Source: Bedellia somnulentella (Eukaryota > Arthropoda > Insecta > Lepidoptera > Bedelliidae). Taken from it: a stretch of 64,000 bases of DNA. Of this stretch, positions 32,399 through 44,027 are shown piece by piece. Position 1 is the stretch's first letter. The number at the start of each line of letters is the position of its first letter. The stretch spans positions 14,310,323 to 14,374,322 of the forward strand of contig OY755188.1 of the NCBI GenBank assembly GCA_963576735.1, read 5' to 3'. The notes below the pieces were generated by a model. The model ran no database searches and had not been told where the DNA came from. It saw nothing but the letters and a program-made list of their open reading frames with translations. The position numbers and the translations under genes are program-made.

Positions 32399-32614
32399 GG
32401 TATAGAATTTCATCATCAGCAATCCCTTATTGTACCATCATCACCCCACGTCACTGCATGTCTTCCCCAATTATCGGATTTACAGCTATGAGAGTAGAGG
32501 TAGACTATATTCTTACTAATTTCGTTTCAATCTCCGAAATAATAACACCCATATAAAAAGAAAATTATATTTAAATTATAGTCACTCACTATACATTAAA
32601 AAAAAAGTTTAATA

Positions 32615-32705
32615 CATTCGAATGTTTTTGTTCATGAAAACCTCATGTTGGGAATATTACTAATAAATAAATTTAAATAAAGCGAAGAAAAATTTCGACA
32701 CAGCA
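32615..32705 (-). repeat. SINE C, truncated at the tRNA-like head
   Basis: 'tttttgttcatgaaaacctc' to 'aaaaatttcgacacag' is the reverse of the SINE C 3' half. Confidence 0.55.
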
Positions 32706-32739
32706 AACACTACTTTAAAGTGTAAAAAGAAATAAAGGA

Positions 32740-32870
32740 TAGAAGAATTTCGCACTGGCAGCCATTGACACGGTAGCTCAATGGCAGAGCGGCGGGGGCG
32801 TATACCCGAGGTCGCGGGTTCGATTCCCGCCTGTGTCGAAATTTTTCTTTCCTTTATTTATTCTTTATTT
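32740..32870 (+). repeat. SINE C, full head; tRNA-like fold
   Basis: 32779-32851 folds almost like a tRNA: acceptor GACACGG with CTGTGTC, D arm GCTC/GAGC, T arm GCGGG-TTCGATT-CCCGC. The anticodon stem has a mismatch and the loop is about 8 nt. With the shared leader and body this is a SINE head and not a working tRNA gene. Confidence 0.75.
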
Positions 32871-32999
32871 ATTAATACAAATTCATCGAAAACCATTTGT
32901 AATATTGACAAGCCTTAAAACACCCTACGTTGAATTAGTAGGCGTGATGATAAAGTAGCGTCTGGACAACTTTAGCTAAAATTGTTGCTCATATCATTT

Positions 33000-33459
33000 T
33001 CTAACTAAACAATAATTAATTATGCCACAGCCAAAATAAATGGGTTTTTTATGAGTTTTCAAACTTCACACCTTAATGGGTATTATAATGTTTTAAAAAT
33101 GCCAACTATTGTGTATCATATGAGATGCGCTTTACTTACAATGTACCAAATAATCATCTCCTTAGTTTATTAAACTAAATTTAATAACTTACTTAAAATT
33201 CAGTCTTTACTTGTTATATTTTTATTACTAAACTATTCTTATGAAACATATTGGTAATTAAAATAATAATTTCTACATTATATTTATTATTTGTACATAA
33301 TTCAAATTTATCATAAAAATTACAAGTGAAAATAATATTTATCTGATGATAACTATTTTGTGACAAAAGACATAAAGAACTTTTAATTAAGAGATGGGTA
33401 ATGCATAAAATATCAATAAAATTACCGTGTGAATTGTCTCACGGTAATTTTAGCGCGGA
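33000..33459. other. Intergenic, no gene seen
   Basis: Very AT-rich DNA between SINE C and the 3' end of the MCFD2-like gene. It includes a short hairpin 'attaccgtg'/'cacggtaat' near 33422-33448. Confidence 0.45.
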
Positions 33460-33660
33460 CTTTAAAAGTGTTCCAAACTTATGTTCTGCATCTACAGTTT
33501 TATTTAGTCTATGTTTACTGATAATGAAAAACACAAAAATATTAACAACACAATCAATTTACTATGCCCTTCATTACTACATAAGATATTTAGCCGCCAG
33601 TACAAGTGCTGTCCTCTCGACTGGGTTCTGTCTCGCGGCTCTGTACTCTGCGTAGGACAA
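33460..33660 (-). pseudogene. Duplicated terminal-exon remnant of the MCFD2-like gene
   Basis: 33575-33655 repeats the end of the last coding exon, then its downstream DNA, in tandem. On the minus strand it reads '[16 protein letters not shown]' then 'ALVLAAKYLM' and a stop, against '[20 protein letters not shown]' in the intact exon. One codon is deleted and the first half of the EF-hand loop is missing. 'gactttaaaagtgt' at about 33458 and 33673 marks the repeat unit of roughly 210 bp. Confidence 0.7.
33499..33504 (-). terminator. Possible polyadenylation signal of the MCFD2-like gene
   Basis: AATAAA on the minus strand about 270 nt past the stop at 33772. It lies inside the duplicated unit. 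Confidence 0.3.
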
Positions 33661-33771
33661 GTGCCATCATTGACTTTAAAAGTGTGCCGGATGTATATTT
33701 CGATAATATGATTCTGATAGTGACAAATATAAAAATGTGTATTGTGACTACACTGTATCTAACATCAAAAA

Positions 33772-36700
33772 TTACGTAGGATCTTTAGCTGCTAGTACAT
33801 GCGGTGTCCTCTCAACGGGGTTCTTCTGTCGTGCGGCTCTGTACTCCGCGTACGAGACGAACCCGTCGTCGTCCGTGTCGTCTAGCTCCAGGGTTCGGTC
33901 TACTAGCGCTGGGAAGGAAATATTGATGATGGAATATTGAAGACGACGCTTATTGCACATCAACCAAAAAATATAATAAATCATGAATCTAAATGCAGGA
34001 TAACCTACATAGGAGACTTATATGTACATTTATTGCAGATATTCAGATCTGGGTTTGTTTTGTTGAATTATGCTGATAACGGATTATTTCTTAAAAATAT
34101 GAGAGATTAAAAGTTTTCTAACCGAACTCCAGCCAGTGGGATATTTATGTCGGTTGAACTATAAAATTGGTATAAGCATTTAGATTATATAATGGATTTT
34201 AATTTTTTCTAAAAAACTTTCTTATCGATAAATGTTACTACAAAGTAGAAGAATATCTTAGTTGAGGTTGAGCAATGTTGTTACCAACTTTCTAAGTCAT
34301 TCTTTATAGTTATCTTGTTCTGTAATAATATGATATCTTTATTTGATTTATTTGTTTTATCCACTTATTGGTAAATATAATATAATGATAGACTAATATA
34401 AATTAAACCTAATTTGACAATAATATTTACTAAAATAATTATACTTTTACCTAAAATAATATAAATTTTATTGTTCTGTTGTTTAAATTTGATACAAATA
34501 TTTATAATGTTTTTATTTGATGAAATTTTAATTTTGAGTCAAACAACCACAATCAAGCTGCAAAGAAATCTCCAGTCAGCGGCCTTCTTTAACGGAATTA
34601 TTTTTGTGTTTACTACACAAAATAAATGAATCCCCTATAATTTTACTTAAATAACCTATCCGAATAACCAAAGAAAACCATTAGTGGTAAGGTCAGTAAA
34701 AGGATAGATGTTAATCTAAATACGTTTAAAACAAATTTTTTCTTACCTGTAAAAGTATCCAAATCATTGGATTGGGGTTCTATAGGGTTGTTGGTGTTAG
34801 TTTCTTCGTGGTCTTCATGCTCCATAGTATGGTACACTGCCTGAAAATATTAACAGTTTTAATATAAATATGCGCGTTTTTAATTCTTAAAAATGCTGGC
34901 TACCAGAACTTTCGAATTGTCGTTGTGTGTGTTGAAATTTAACATACATACATATACTCACGGCTATAGATCTCTAGAAGGGGTAGCCAGAGCTAAGGAA
35001 TTAAAAATTCCTCAGCCACTTTTGGAAATTTTAGTGGGGAAAAGATGGTAATATAAAGGTTGTTGGTGATGGGTCTCCAACCGCATCGCCCAAAAAACCT
35101 TTAAAAGCCCCAATACCGTAAGTCGCCTCTTACGTACACCCACCGGAAGAAATGGGGTAGTGCTATTCTAAGCCGACACTGCACGGCATAGCCGACACTA
35201 CACAGCATAGCCGACACTACACAGCATTTTGAAATTTAAGTAAATAAATTAGGGGATTGTTTATAATTGGTTTTCAACCACAATTCCCAAAATTCACCTA
35301 AAGCCCTAATACTTATAGTTAGCTTGTACGATACCCCACATGTGTAGTTTTGGGTTCTAATCCGACACTACATGGCAATATTTTAATAACACTTTAATCG
35401 TTTAGCTGTGGAAAGTGTTTTTAAAAAAAAAAATCCCCACTTAATTTAGAGAATGGCTGAGAAATGTCCAATTCTTTATCTCTTGAGTACCCTTCTTTGG
35501 GACTATTAGACGTGAATAAAGGTATGTGTACTTAAAATATTGGACTTAAGAAGCAGCGTACCTCAAACGACTTATTATATAAATCTCACCTTCAACATTT
35601 CAAGACCATCCAGTTTGGAGTTGCGATCGAAATCGTGAGCTGAGAAATAATGGAACTCCAGCTCTTCTGGACTCATCTTCGCCAGGTCTTCTGCAGTCAG
35701 TATATTGGAGTCTTCTTCTAAATGCCTGCGAAAAGCAAATTAAATAATCATAATTGAAGAACATAAAACAGAATACAATCAATATTACACAAACATAATA
35801 ATATGAACATAGAAAATAGGGCTAGATCATATTCCTAGGTATACTACGTATATACCAACCAACCGTGATAGCCCAGTGGGTAGAACACTCGGTTGTCGTG
35901 CAAACGACTAGTGTTCAAATCCTGGGTCGGGCCTACACCAATTTGTCTTTTCTAAAGACATATGTGTGGTTAATTTATCATAGTTGTTAACGGTGAGGGA
36001 AAACATCGCGAGGAAACCCACATGGCTGAGTTGTACTTAGTCATGTGACAGTGTATTCGTACAAAACGGCGATAGGCCTGCCCCCTATCACGTAAGTACA
36101 CTGTCCTTGCAAAACGTGGGTACTCTGAACACCAGGTGACAAAGTCACGTGATGTTCAGAAGTATTAGTACCTCTGCCAACCCCTTCCGGGATATTCGGC
36201 GTGAACGTTTATGTTTATGTTATGTTATATGTTACTACGTATATACGTAGTATACCTAGGTACATCTTTCTTAACATGCAGGTAAGAGAGATGTAATAAC
36301 CCAATTTTGGGTACATTACATTTTATTAACCACTTGTTTTTACAAAGTTCATACGTTTTGTTGATGGACCGCCAAAGAAAATGTCCAGTATTCACTTAAT
36401 CTATTCCCCAGAACTGTTATTGTTTCGGGCACTCACTGAAGGGCTGGGATATATTACAAGTTCAAGCAGACACTAACGGTTTCGTAACGCAGTACATACA
36501 TACATACATATACTCACCAGTAGCCAGAGCTAAGGAATTAGAAATTCCTCAGCCACTTTTGGAAGTTGCGTGGGAAAAAGGTGGTGAAATAAAGGTTGTT
36601 GGTGATGGGTCTCCAACCGCATCGCAAAAATCTCTCAAAAGCCCCAATATCGTTAGTCGCTTCTTACGTACAGCCCCCGGAAGAAATGGGGTAGTGTTAT

Positions 36701-39700
36701 TCTAAGCCGAAAACACAGCAACGCAACGCAGTCACAACACAATACACGAGTATTATCCAAACTGACAAAATTAAACAAACACTGGTTGACATAGTATTTT
36801 CTAAGATTTTCACGATTGCACATTATAATATAATTGAAACAACTTTTGATGTTACTTAAACGCAAATGTAACTTAAAATTTTGTGAAGGTAGTTAGTATT
36901 AATAATTTTATAGTACTGCATAATGACAAATAACATCTCAGTCTTCCCGTGACCATGATAACTGAAAAGTTTTCGAAACGTCGCGTCGTCGGGCTTTAAA
37001 AATAATGTAATAACACGCGATTAAAATATCCGAAAAACAAAAGTTGTTTCAATTATAAACACTGGTTGAATTTACATACATTGCAATTTGCAACGTTGAG
37101 AATGGCCTGCCGTATAACTATTTCCTATTCTATACCATACATTAAACTGTCGTATGCTATTTACACACTAACAAGGGCCGTGAAGCAATCGAACTTCTTT
37201 AGCGTTCGACATAGCGTGGTTTTTGGCAGCTTTAAGCTGAACACAACGACAGCTTGAGCAGTCCTTACTTAATATTAAATAATAAACAGAGTTACTGTTG
37301 CTGTGTAGTGTCGGCTTGGAAGAACACTAACCCATTTCTTCCGGTGGGTGTACGTAAGAGGCGACTAACGGTGTTGGGGCTTTTAATGGATTTGGGCGAT
37401 GCGTGGAGACCCATCACCAACAACCTTTATTTTTACCATCTTTTCCCCACTCTACTTTCCAAAAGTGGCCGAGGAACTTCTAGTTCCTCAGCTCTGGCTA
37501 CCCCTTGTAGGGACTTACAGCCGTGAGTATATGTATGTATGTATGTAATAAACAGATTTTATTATAAAATCATGTTACATTACTTGGTATCATGCAACAT
37601 CTGTGCCTCCGCCGTGAGGGAATCGTCCCCGCGCGGCCGGTAGTGGTGGTGCTGGCGGTCCACCGGCTGCTCCCCGTGAGGATGGTGAGGACCGCGCCGC
37701 ATGCCCGCTACCTCCAGCATCAGAAATAGGAGGACTGGAAATTTATAAAATGCTGATTAATGTTTTTGGTGGATTTTGTATGAAAGTTTTATTCATTGCT
37801 TCATCATATAAACATAACATAAACGTTCACGCCGGATATCCCCGAAGGAGTTGTCAAACATGATGAAGCAACCGTGCTAGCCCAGTGGGTAGAACACTCG
37901 GTTATCGTGCAAACGACTAGTGTTCAAATCCTGGGTCGGGCCTACACCAATTTGTCTTTTCTAAAGACATATGTGTGGTTAATTTATCATGGTTGTTAAC
38001 GGTAAGGGAAAAAATCGTGAGGAAACCCACATGGCTGAGTTGTACTTAGTCATGTGACAGTCTATTCGTACAAAACGGCGATAGGCCTGCCCTCTATCAC
38101 ATGAGTACACTGTCCATGCAAAACGTGGGTACTCTGAACACCAGGTGACAAAGTCACTTGATGTTCAGAAGTATTAGTACCTCTGCCAACCCCTTCGGGG
38201 ATATTCGGCGTAAACGTTTATGTTATGTCATGTTAGACTCCGTAAAACGTTTCAATGCGGGCAATCATAATCGAAGTGAACGAAATAAATGAGCATAAGA
38301 GAATAATGGTCATTAGCAAAGTGTTTCAGTTTTGGCAGAAGACTGAAAATAAGTACTTTCTATTTCGCTTAAAATACTAAAAATTATGGTTTAACTTAAT
38401 CATTTAAAAAGATACATTTATGCCAACATTTTCTTACTAATTCAATCATATCAAACTAACACAATTCTCAATCAATCCATCTAACCAAACACCATCACAA
38501 GTGAAACAGTAAACAAAACTAGTGGACACGCGTTGACAATTTATTAACAAACACTCTATTGACGACAATAGCCCCTCGGACGTCAATCGTTCAAATAGTA
38601 CCTGCTTGTAATTTGACGACCATTGTAGATTTGTAACATGAAGGGTTTATACTGACGGGGGCGCTCGGCAGCTGTGGCGCCCCCGCTGAGCACGGCCCGA
38701 CGCCCCCCGCGTAGATACAATATTCACACCTCATTTCACATCTACCCAACCCATTTAATGCGCGATTCATCAAGCACGAGTCATATCAACTGTGTTTATG
38801 ACTTTGTACTACAAATTTATTAGCTCATTCTTTTGCGTAATGCTAATGTATTCGGCTAATTTAAATGTTGGACACTCCTACTCTATTAAGTGATTTAACA
38901 TAAGGGTTTAGAGACATTTTTTAGAAGCGATTTTGACTATAAATTTGGATACTGAAGAAAACTTAATTCATTAACTTTCGAAACGATATGTAGATGACGT
39001 TTTTAAAATTTTATAAAAATAGTTATGAGCTGTGTAGTGTCGGCTTAGAATAGCACTATCCCATGTATTATCGTTGGTGTTCGTAGAAGGCGACTAAGGT
39101 ACTGTACCGAGTTGGACTGGGGTTTTTCAAATTTATTTTTGGGCGATGCCGTCGGAGAGTCATCAAAAAAACTTTGCTTTAAAATCTTTTCCCCACTGAA
39201 CTCCCAAAAGTGGCTGAGGAATTTTTTATTCTGAAGCTTTGGCTGCCCCTTTTTGGGATTTATAGCCGTGAGTATAAGTATATTTGTATGTATACTTTGA
39301 AATAATATACCTACTTCATCAATATTGTTCATATTTAGCAAAGTTTAGATATTGAAGATATCATCTGGTTCTCTGGCGGGGTTGGACTGTGGCCTTATAA
39401 AACCATCGAGGGTATTCTCAAACTCCTTTTAATTTCAATAACTCCGCAACCGATATTTTATAACAACAAAGACATTGATATAGTACAATCTACTATAGCT
39501 TCAAAAGCACTTTAGGTAGGTATTTGAATATTAACAAGTATTATTAAAAAAAGATTGCCGTGTAGTGCCGGCTTAGAATGTCGCTACCCCTTTCTACCCA
39601 CGGGTGTCGTAAGAGGCGACTAAGGGTATCGGGGCTTTTTATTGGATTTTTGGGCGATGCGGTTGGAGACCCATCACCAAAAACCTTTATTTTACGATCT

Positions 39701-40456
39701 TTTCCCCACTCAACTTCCAAAAGTGGCTGAGAAATTTATAAATCCTTAGCTCTGGCTACCCCTTGTATGTAAGTATTAAAGAAAGACATACAAAATATAT
39801 TTGCTGTTTACAGTCACAATTGATCTAGCGTTAGTCTACATGCACTGAAAGTTTGTAAAGTTGCAGCAAACCAAATGAAATATATTTATTACTTTCTAAA
39901 TTACAATAAATTCAAATCAATAAAGATCTTTTAGAAGAAATCCGATCACACATCATCCACAAATGTAACCAAAACCCTACATACCATAAAATCGTTCAAA
40001 TTCGCAACATTCAATAACGCATGTATAATTAATAGCCGTAGCCCCTAAAAGCCAGAACATAACAGTTGGTCGCAGAGAAAGACGAGACTTCTTTATAATT
40101 TGACCCTCTTTATTATAGAGTAACTCTGCAAACCCCTAATGGAGGACAAATTATGCGCCTACGACAAGTGCATAGTCCATATGTCGGGGTGTCTGTCAAA
40201 ATCGCCCGCGGTGCTGAGTGCGCCCCTGCCCATCGTATTATCAACGATAACACCCTAATCCCAAGCGATTACTATAAAATCACTTTCATCACTATACCGA
40301 AATTCCTTTATTTTGCTTTTGTTAGTCCGGGGAATTATTTGATAGTGACAATGTAGCGTTTGGTTATAAAAATGTTTTTAGTTTCTTTAATAAGTAGATT
40401 ATAAACTTACCTTGTATAGCACCGGAGTTCACAGATTTAGTGCCTACTATAGTCAT
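33772..40456 (-). CDS. MCFD2: MCFD2-like EF-hand protein, five exons, 187 residues
   Basis: Exons (minus) 40411-40456, 37584-37734, 35590-35725, 34747-34840 and 33772-33908 join in frame (564 nt with the TAA stop). All introns are GT-AG; donors include CAAG|GTAAG and ACAG|GTAAG. The start is ATG at 40454-40456 (GTAAAATGA). The N-terminus, split over exons 1 and 2, makes a signal sequence ('[16 protein letters not shown]'). A His-rich linker follows. EF-hand 1 has loop [12 protein letters not shown] at residues 97-108, and EF-hand 2 has loop [12 protein letters not shown] at 153-164; both have all calcium ligands. '[17 protein letters not shown]' is the strongest match to MCFD2, the soluble calcium-binding partner of the LMAN1 cargo receptor that helps move glycoproteins from ER to Golgi in vertebrates. 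The C-terminal tail after EF2 is longer than I expect and is unlike an ER-retention motif. A CGREF1-like identity is the main alternative. Confidence 0.85.
34943..35228 (-). repeat. SINE B with a triplicated 5' end, 11-bp target duplication (intron)
   Basis: 'ttgaaatttaa' at 34932-34942 and 35229-35239. The last 19 bp 'gccgacactacacagcata' occur three times in tandem at 35172-35228, the first with two changes. Confidence 0.93.
35250..35377 (-). repeat. SINE B, degenerate 5' half (intron)
   Basis: 'ggttttcaaccacaattccc' and 'ctaatccgacactacatggc' retain SINE B order. A plus-strand 3' half ('agaatggctgagaaatgtcc') follows at 35427-35525. Confidence 0.5.
35856..36232 (+). repeat. SINE A subfamily a, full length, 14-bp target duplication (intron)
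   Basis: 'tactacgtatatac' at 35842-35855 and 36233-36246 is perfect. Opposite to the gene's direction. Confidence 0.95.
36494..36724 (-). repeat. SINE B, 8-bp target duplication (intron)
   Basis: 'aacgcagt' at 36486-36493 and 36725-36732. The hairpin part of the 3' end ('ggctataaatccctagaagg') is deleted ('actcaccagtagccagagc'). Confidence 0.9.
37291..37545 (+). repeat. SINE B, full length, 11-bp target duplication (intron 1)
   Basis: 'taataaacaga' at 37280-37290 and 37546-37556. Lies 38 bp from exon 2 of the MCFD2-like gene. Confidence 0.93.
37807..38235 (+). repeat. SINE A: inverted 3' stub plus full plus-strand copy (intron 1)
   Basis: 37807-37858 is a reverse 3' end ('aaacgttcacgccggatatc'); 37870-38232 is a full forward copy. 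The short words 'gcttcatcat' (37798) and 'atgatgaagc' (37860) are inverted around the stub, suggesting one complex insertion. Confidence 0.88.
38240..39020. other. Intron 1 DNA, no coding seen
   Basis: Mostly AT-rich, with a GC-rich patch at 38655-38712 ('gggggcgctcggcagctgtg') that could be an intronic regulatory element. Short open frames only. Confidence 0.4.
39028..39293 (+). repeat. SINE B, full length with small insertions (intron 1)
   Basis: 'gctgtgtagtgtcggcttag' to 'gccgtgagtataagtat'. An inserted word near 39100 lengthens the 5' third. Confidence 0.85.
39555..39777 (+). repeat. SINE B, 'gtcgctacccc' subtype, shortened 3' end (intron 1)
   Basis: Matches the copy at 8776 but passes from 'ctggctaccccttg' directly to 'tatgtaagta', losing the 'gccgtga' box. 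Confidence 0.9.
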
Positions 40457-40862
40457 TTTACGATTTATATGACTACAAATAATTTACAGAGTATTGATAT
40501 CGCTTCACTTCAGTCTTGTCAGATGCTTCAGTGACAGAAATCAATGCATTGCATTACGCATGTGCAAAAAGTGCCAAAGAATATTGGACTTTATTCGTAT
40601 ATGTGCAAGAATGAAAACTATCATCAATTTATTCTCAGGGCTACTGCGCAAGCTTAAGAAAAGCGTCCTATTTGTTTCCTAAACATACCAAAAGATGGCG
40701 TTGTGTGTGCTTCTGTTCTGATATGATGCAACTAAGATTTTGTTTGCCAAAATCAGGCGTAATTTGCATGTTCCGACCACGTATCCATTTTTGTTACTAA
40801 TAAGTTTATTTAATAAATAATAATAATTTCTGAGCATGGTATGATATGGTCTTATACTCAAC

Positions 40863-41082
40863 TCAACGCCAAGCATCCTCGAGGGGTTGGCAGAGGTACA
40901 AATACTTGAGAACATCACGTGACATTTCTCCTTCTCTGGGGTTCGGAGGACCCATGTTTTGCTTGGACAGTGCATCCACTGATAGGGGAGGACCCATCAC
41001 TGCGTTTTGTATAAATTAACAATCACGCAACTACATTTATAACTAGACTATATGGGTTTCATTACGACGTTTTTCCTCAAAG
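40863..41082 (-). repeat. SINE A, degenerate, lacking the head
   Basis: 'gaggggttggcagaggtac', 'gaacatcacgtgacattt' and 'atgggtttcattacgacg' in SINE A order, with heavy drift. It lies just upstream of the MCFD2-like gene. Confidence 0.7.
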
Positions 41083-41209
41083 TAAAAACAAAAACATAAA
41101 TAAAACTAAGGACACTATATGACAAGTTCCGTAGTCAATTATTGTGTAGTGTCAGTTTGGAAAAGCACAACCCTATTTCTTCCCATGGGTGATAGTAAGA
41201 GGCGACTAA

Positions 41210-41968
41210 GGGCCAGTTTTTTGATCCGGAGTTAAAAATATAACCATTTGTTACATTGACTATACTTAAATGACTAACCAGTAGTTAAATCGTAAATCCA
41301 TTTTTGATATCTTTTTTAACTATAGTCAAACTTAACAATTGGTCAATTTGTTGCCTGTGCAATGAACAATGACCAGTGATGTATAAGATAGCCTATACAA
41401 AGTATCTGAAATGCAAGATGTAATGAAGATACTTTAAAGAAGAGTATTGCAGGTACAGATAAAAGTAGTTTTCTAAAAAGGTATTTGGAATACAAGATAT
41501 TTGTATGTATTTAACTGAGAGTGTGCGTTTTAGGATCATTCCCAATTTCAGTAACAATCCAGAGTACTGTTTCCTTCGATACTCGGTAACGATGACAAAA
41601 ATCTACATCATCCCAGGTTTCTAACGGCGGATGGCGTGGCCTAAATATTTTTAACCTTCTCATTAACACACATTGTAATATAATATCATCATCTTCTTCT
41701 TCTGACGAACTTTCGACATCAAAGTATCTAACTATGTTCAAATTCATCTCAGATATCTGACAAACAGCTGCTATTATACAAATAACCAGCGGCCATCTTG
41801 TTTAACCCTCCAATCTTGAGTAGTTAACTTTTTTAACTAATAGTTCGATATTTGACCATTAGTTACTCTAACCACGGGTCTAAAAATGCATTTTGCCGAC
41901 ATTTAACTTATATATAGTTACAATATTTAACAAATTGTTGAGTTAACCACGGATCAAAAAACTGGCCC
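41210..41968 (-). mobile_element. PIF/Harbinger element, 759 bp, TAA target duplication
   Basis: Termini GGGCCAGTTTTTTGATCCG are inverted at both ends and differ in about 2 of 26 bases. TAA stands at 41207-41209 and 41969-41971. A 3-bp TWA duplication is the family rule. It holds only the start of a transposase, so it is internally deleted. Confidence 0.85.
41511..41747 (-). pseudogene. Harbinger transposase, N-terminal fragment
   Basis: 79 codons: an acidic start ('DVESSSEEEDDDIILQC'), then 'WDDVDFCHRYRVSKETVLWI', which matches the region before the DDE nuclease of Harbinger/HARBI1-type proteins ('F..R.R.SK..'). No catalytic residues remain. Confidence 0.75.
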
Positions 41969-42110
41969 TAAGTGAATCGGGACGTTAAAAGTGATTTTTG
42001 GACGATGCGTTTGGAGACCCATCACCACAAAACTTTTATATAACAATCTTCTCCCCACTTATCTTCCAAGATTGGCTGAAGAATTTTCTGATTCTGAAGT
42101 ACCTATATGT

Positions 42111-42536
42111 ATAATTATATATTAATTGTGTAAGTATATGTGTGAAAGATTAAATAAACATTCGACTTAATAATTCACATTAGATAAGAAACAACATGCT
42201 CAACTCAGGGTTTGAAATAAAAGATTTGTCTTTAACACACAAAAAAAAATGGTGACAGGACAACAAAAAATAAGAAATAGGTATTAACAAAGCGAACATA
42301 TAACAGCAAAGTAAAAGACAAAATGGTACAGAGCTCGGTCTATCCACTACAAGCAGATAGCTCCGATTTTCAGCTCTGACCAAAGATAGCTCCGATTTTC
42401 AGCTCTGACCAAACTAACTAGCGTTATGCATTCTTATGCATCTTAGTGGTTGAGCTCTCACGATGTCACAAGCCAGTTTACCTACCTAATACTTAGCCAG
42501 TCGTTTACTCCTGGCTGTAAATCCTAAGAAGTATTT
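42111..42536. other. Intergenic, no gene seen
   Basis: A tandem duplication 'agatagctccgattttcagc'/'tctgacca' occurs at 42356-42410. Otherwise unique AT-rich DNA. Confidence 0.5.
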
Positions 42537-43172
42537 TAAAAACCGGCCAAGTGCGAGTCGGATCGCGCACTAAGGGTTCCGTACTATCATATATATAGAA
42601 AATCCCGTTTGTGTGAAAATCATAGGAGCCAAATTAGGTAAGTAATTTGATTTATGACGTTTAAAAATAGAACTACGGGCTAGATCTCATTCAAACCAAT
42701 TTTCGTTAGTAGTTTGTATAGTAATACACATCATATATTTTTTTCAGTATTATCATGCCCATATTTTAGAAGTTACGGGGGGGGGGACACACTTTTTAGC
42801 ACTTTGAAAAAGTCTCTCGCGCAAACTATTCAGTTTTGAAAAAAATGATATAAGAAACCTCAACATCATTTTCAAATACCTTTTGATAGATACCCCACAC
42901 GTATAGGTTTGATGAAAAAAAAAATTTTGAGTTTCAGTTCTATGTATGAGGAACCCTAAAAATTTTGGTTTTTTTTCAGATTTTATTTTAAAATCTTAAT
43001 GCGGTTTACAGAATACATCTACGCACCAATTTCCAATAATGTAGTTCTTATAGTTTCGGAATAAACTGGCTGTGACATACGGACGGACGGACGGACGGAC
43101 GGACAGACAGACAGACATGACGAATCTATAAGGGTCCCGTTTTTGCCATTTGGCTACGGAACCCTAAAAAGG
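42537..43172 (+). repeat. Dispersed repeat with 'ggttccgta' and 'tacggaaccc' ends
   Basis: 'aaccggccaagtgcgagtcg' at the start, (GGAC)n then (AGAC)n at 43081-43118, and 'ctacggaaccctaaaaa' at the end. It includes a run of 10 G at 42777-42786. A longer relative of 16755-17156. Confidence 0.7.
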
Positions 43173-43281
43173 GTATGTATATAAAGGTTTTATTACGTTA
43201 TGTAGACGAGATATAAATCACACTAATCATAATAATTATGATACTAATCATACACATCAATATCGTTTTAGACATATCGAC

Positions 43282-43670
43282 ATATAACATAACATAACAT
43301 ATAAACATATACATAACATAAACGTTCACACCGAATATCCCCGAAGGGGTTGGCAGAGGTACTAATACTTCTGAACATCACGTGACTTGGTCACCTGGTG
43401 TTCAGAGTACCCACGTTTTGCATGGACAGTGTACTCACGTGATAGGGGGCAGGCCTATCGCCGTTTTGTACGAATACATTGTCACATGACTAAGTACAAC
43501 TCAGCCATGTGGGTTTCCTCACGATGTTTTCCCTCACCGTTAACAATCATGATAAATTAACCACACATATGTCTTTAGAACAGACTAATTGGTGTAGGCC
43601 CGACCCTAGATGAACACTAGTCGTTTGCACGATAACCGAGTGTTCTACCCACTGGGCTATCACGGTTGCT
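43282..43670 (-). repeat. SINE A subfamily a, full length, 9-bp target duplication
   Basis: 'catatcgac' at 43273-43281 and 43671-43679. The tail (AACAT/ACATA repeats in reverse) is unusually long. Confidence 0.93.
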
Positions 43671-44027
43671 CATATCGACGTTAGAAGTAATAAGCAGTGA
43701 AACATTTAAAACTGTTCCTTAAGGTGGCTACCGCAAGTCCATCCTCTCTGCCCGTATCACTCAACCATTTGCTCATTTTATGCATCATCAAAATCAGTCA
43801 ACTGGCCGTGGACTAACAGGGTATCAGTCTTTAATGAGGAGTATCGATGATGATATAGGGTCACCTCATCATCAAATTTAAAAACAAACAAGTTACATAT
43901 GAAACTACCGAAATCTTCATAGGTTTACCTATTACTAAAGAATAGTTTATTCGATTTCACCAGGATCACATCATCAGATACTGTACGAACAATGGGACCA
44001 CATGCGTACCACCATATATTAAAAAAA

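Larger units (their letters stand above)
41148..42110 (+). repeat. SINE B, split by a Harbinger element
   Basis: 41148-41209 is the 5' part ('tgtgtagtgtcagtttgg', 'agtaagaggcgactaa') and 41969-42110 the rest ('ttggagacccatcacc' onward). The SINE is diverged, so it was old when hit. Confidence 0.8.

Noticed and set aside
32779..32851. Possible tRNA gene
   Set aside because: The T and acceptor arms are good but the anticodon arm is faulty, and leader and body sequences recur in other SINE C copies. It is a SINE head.
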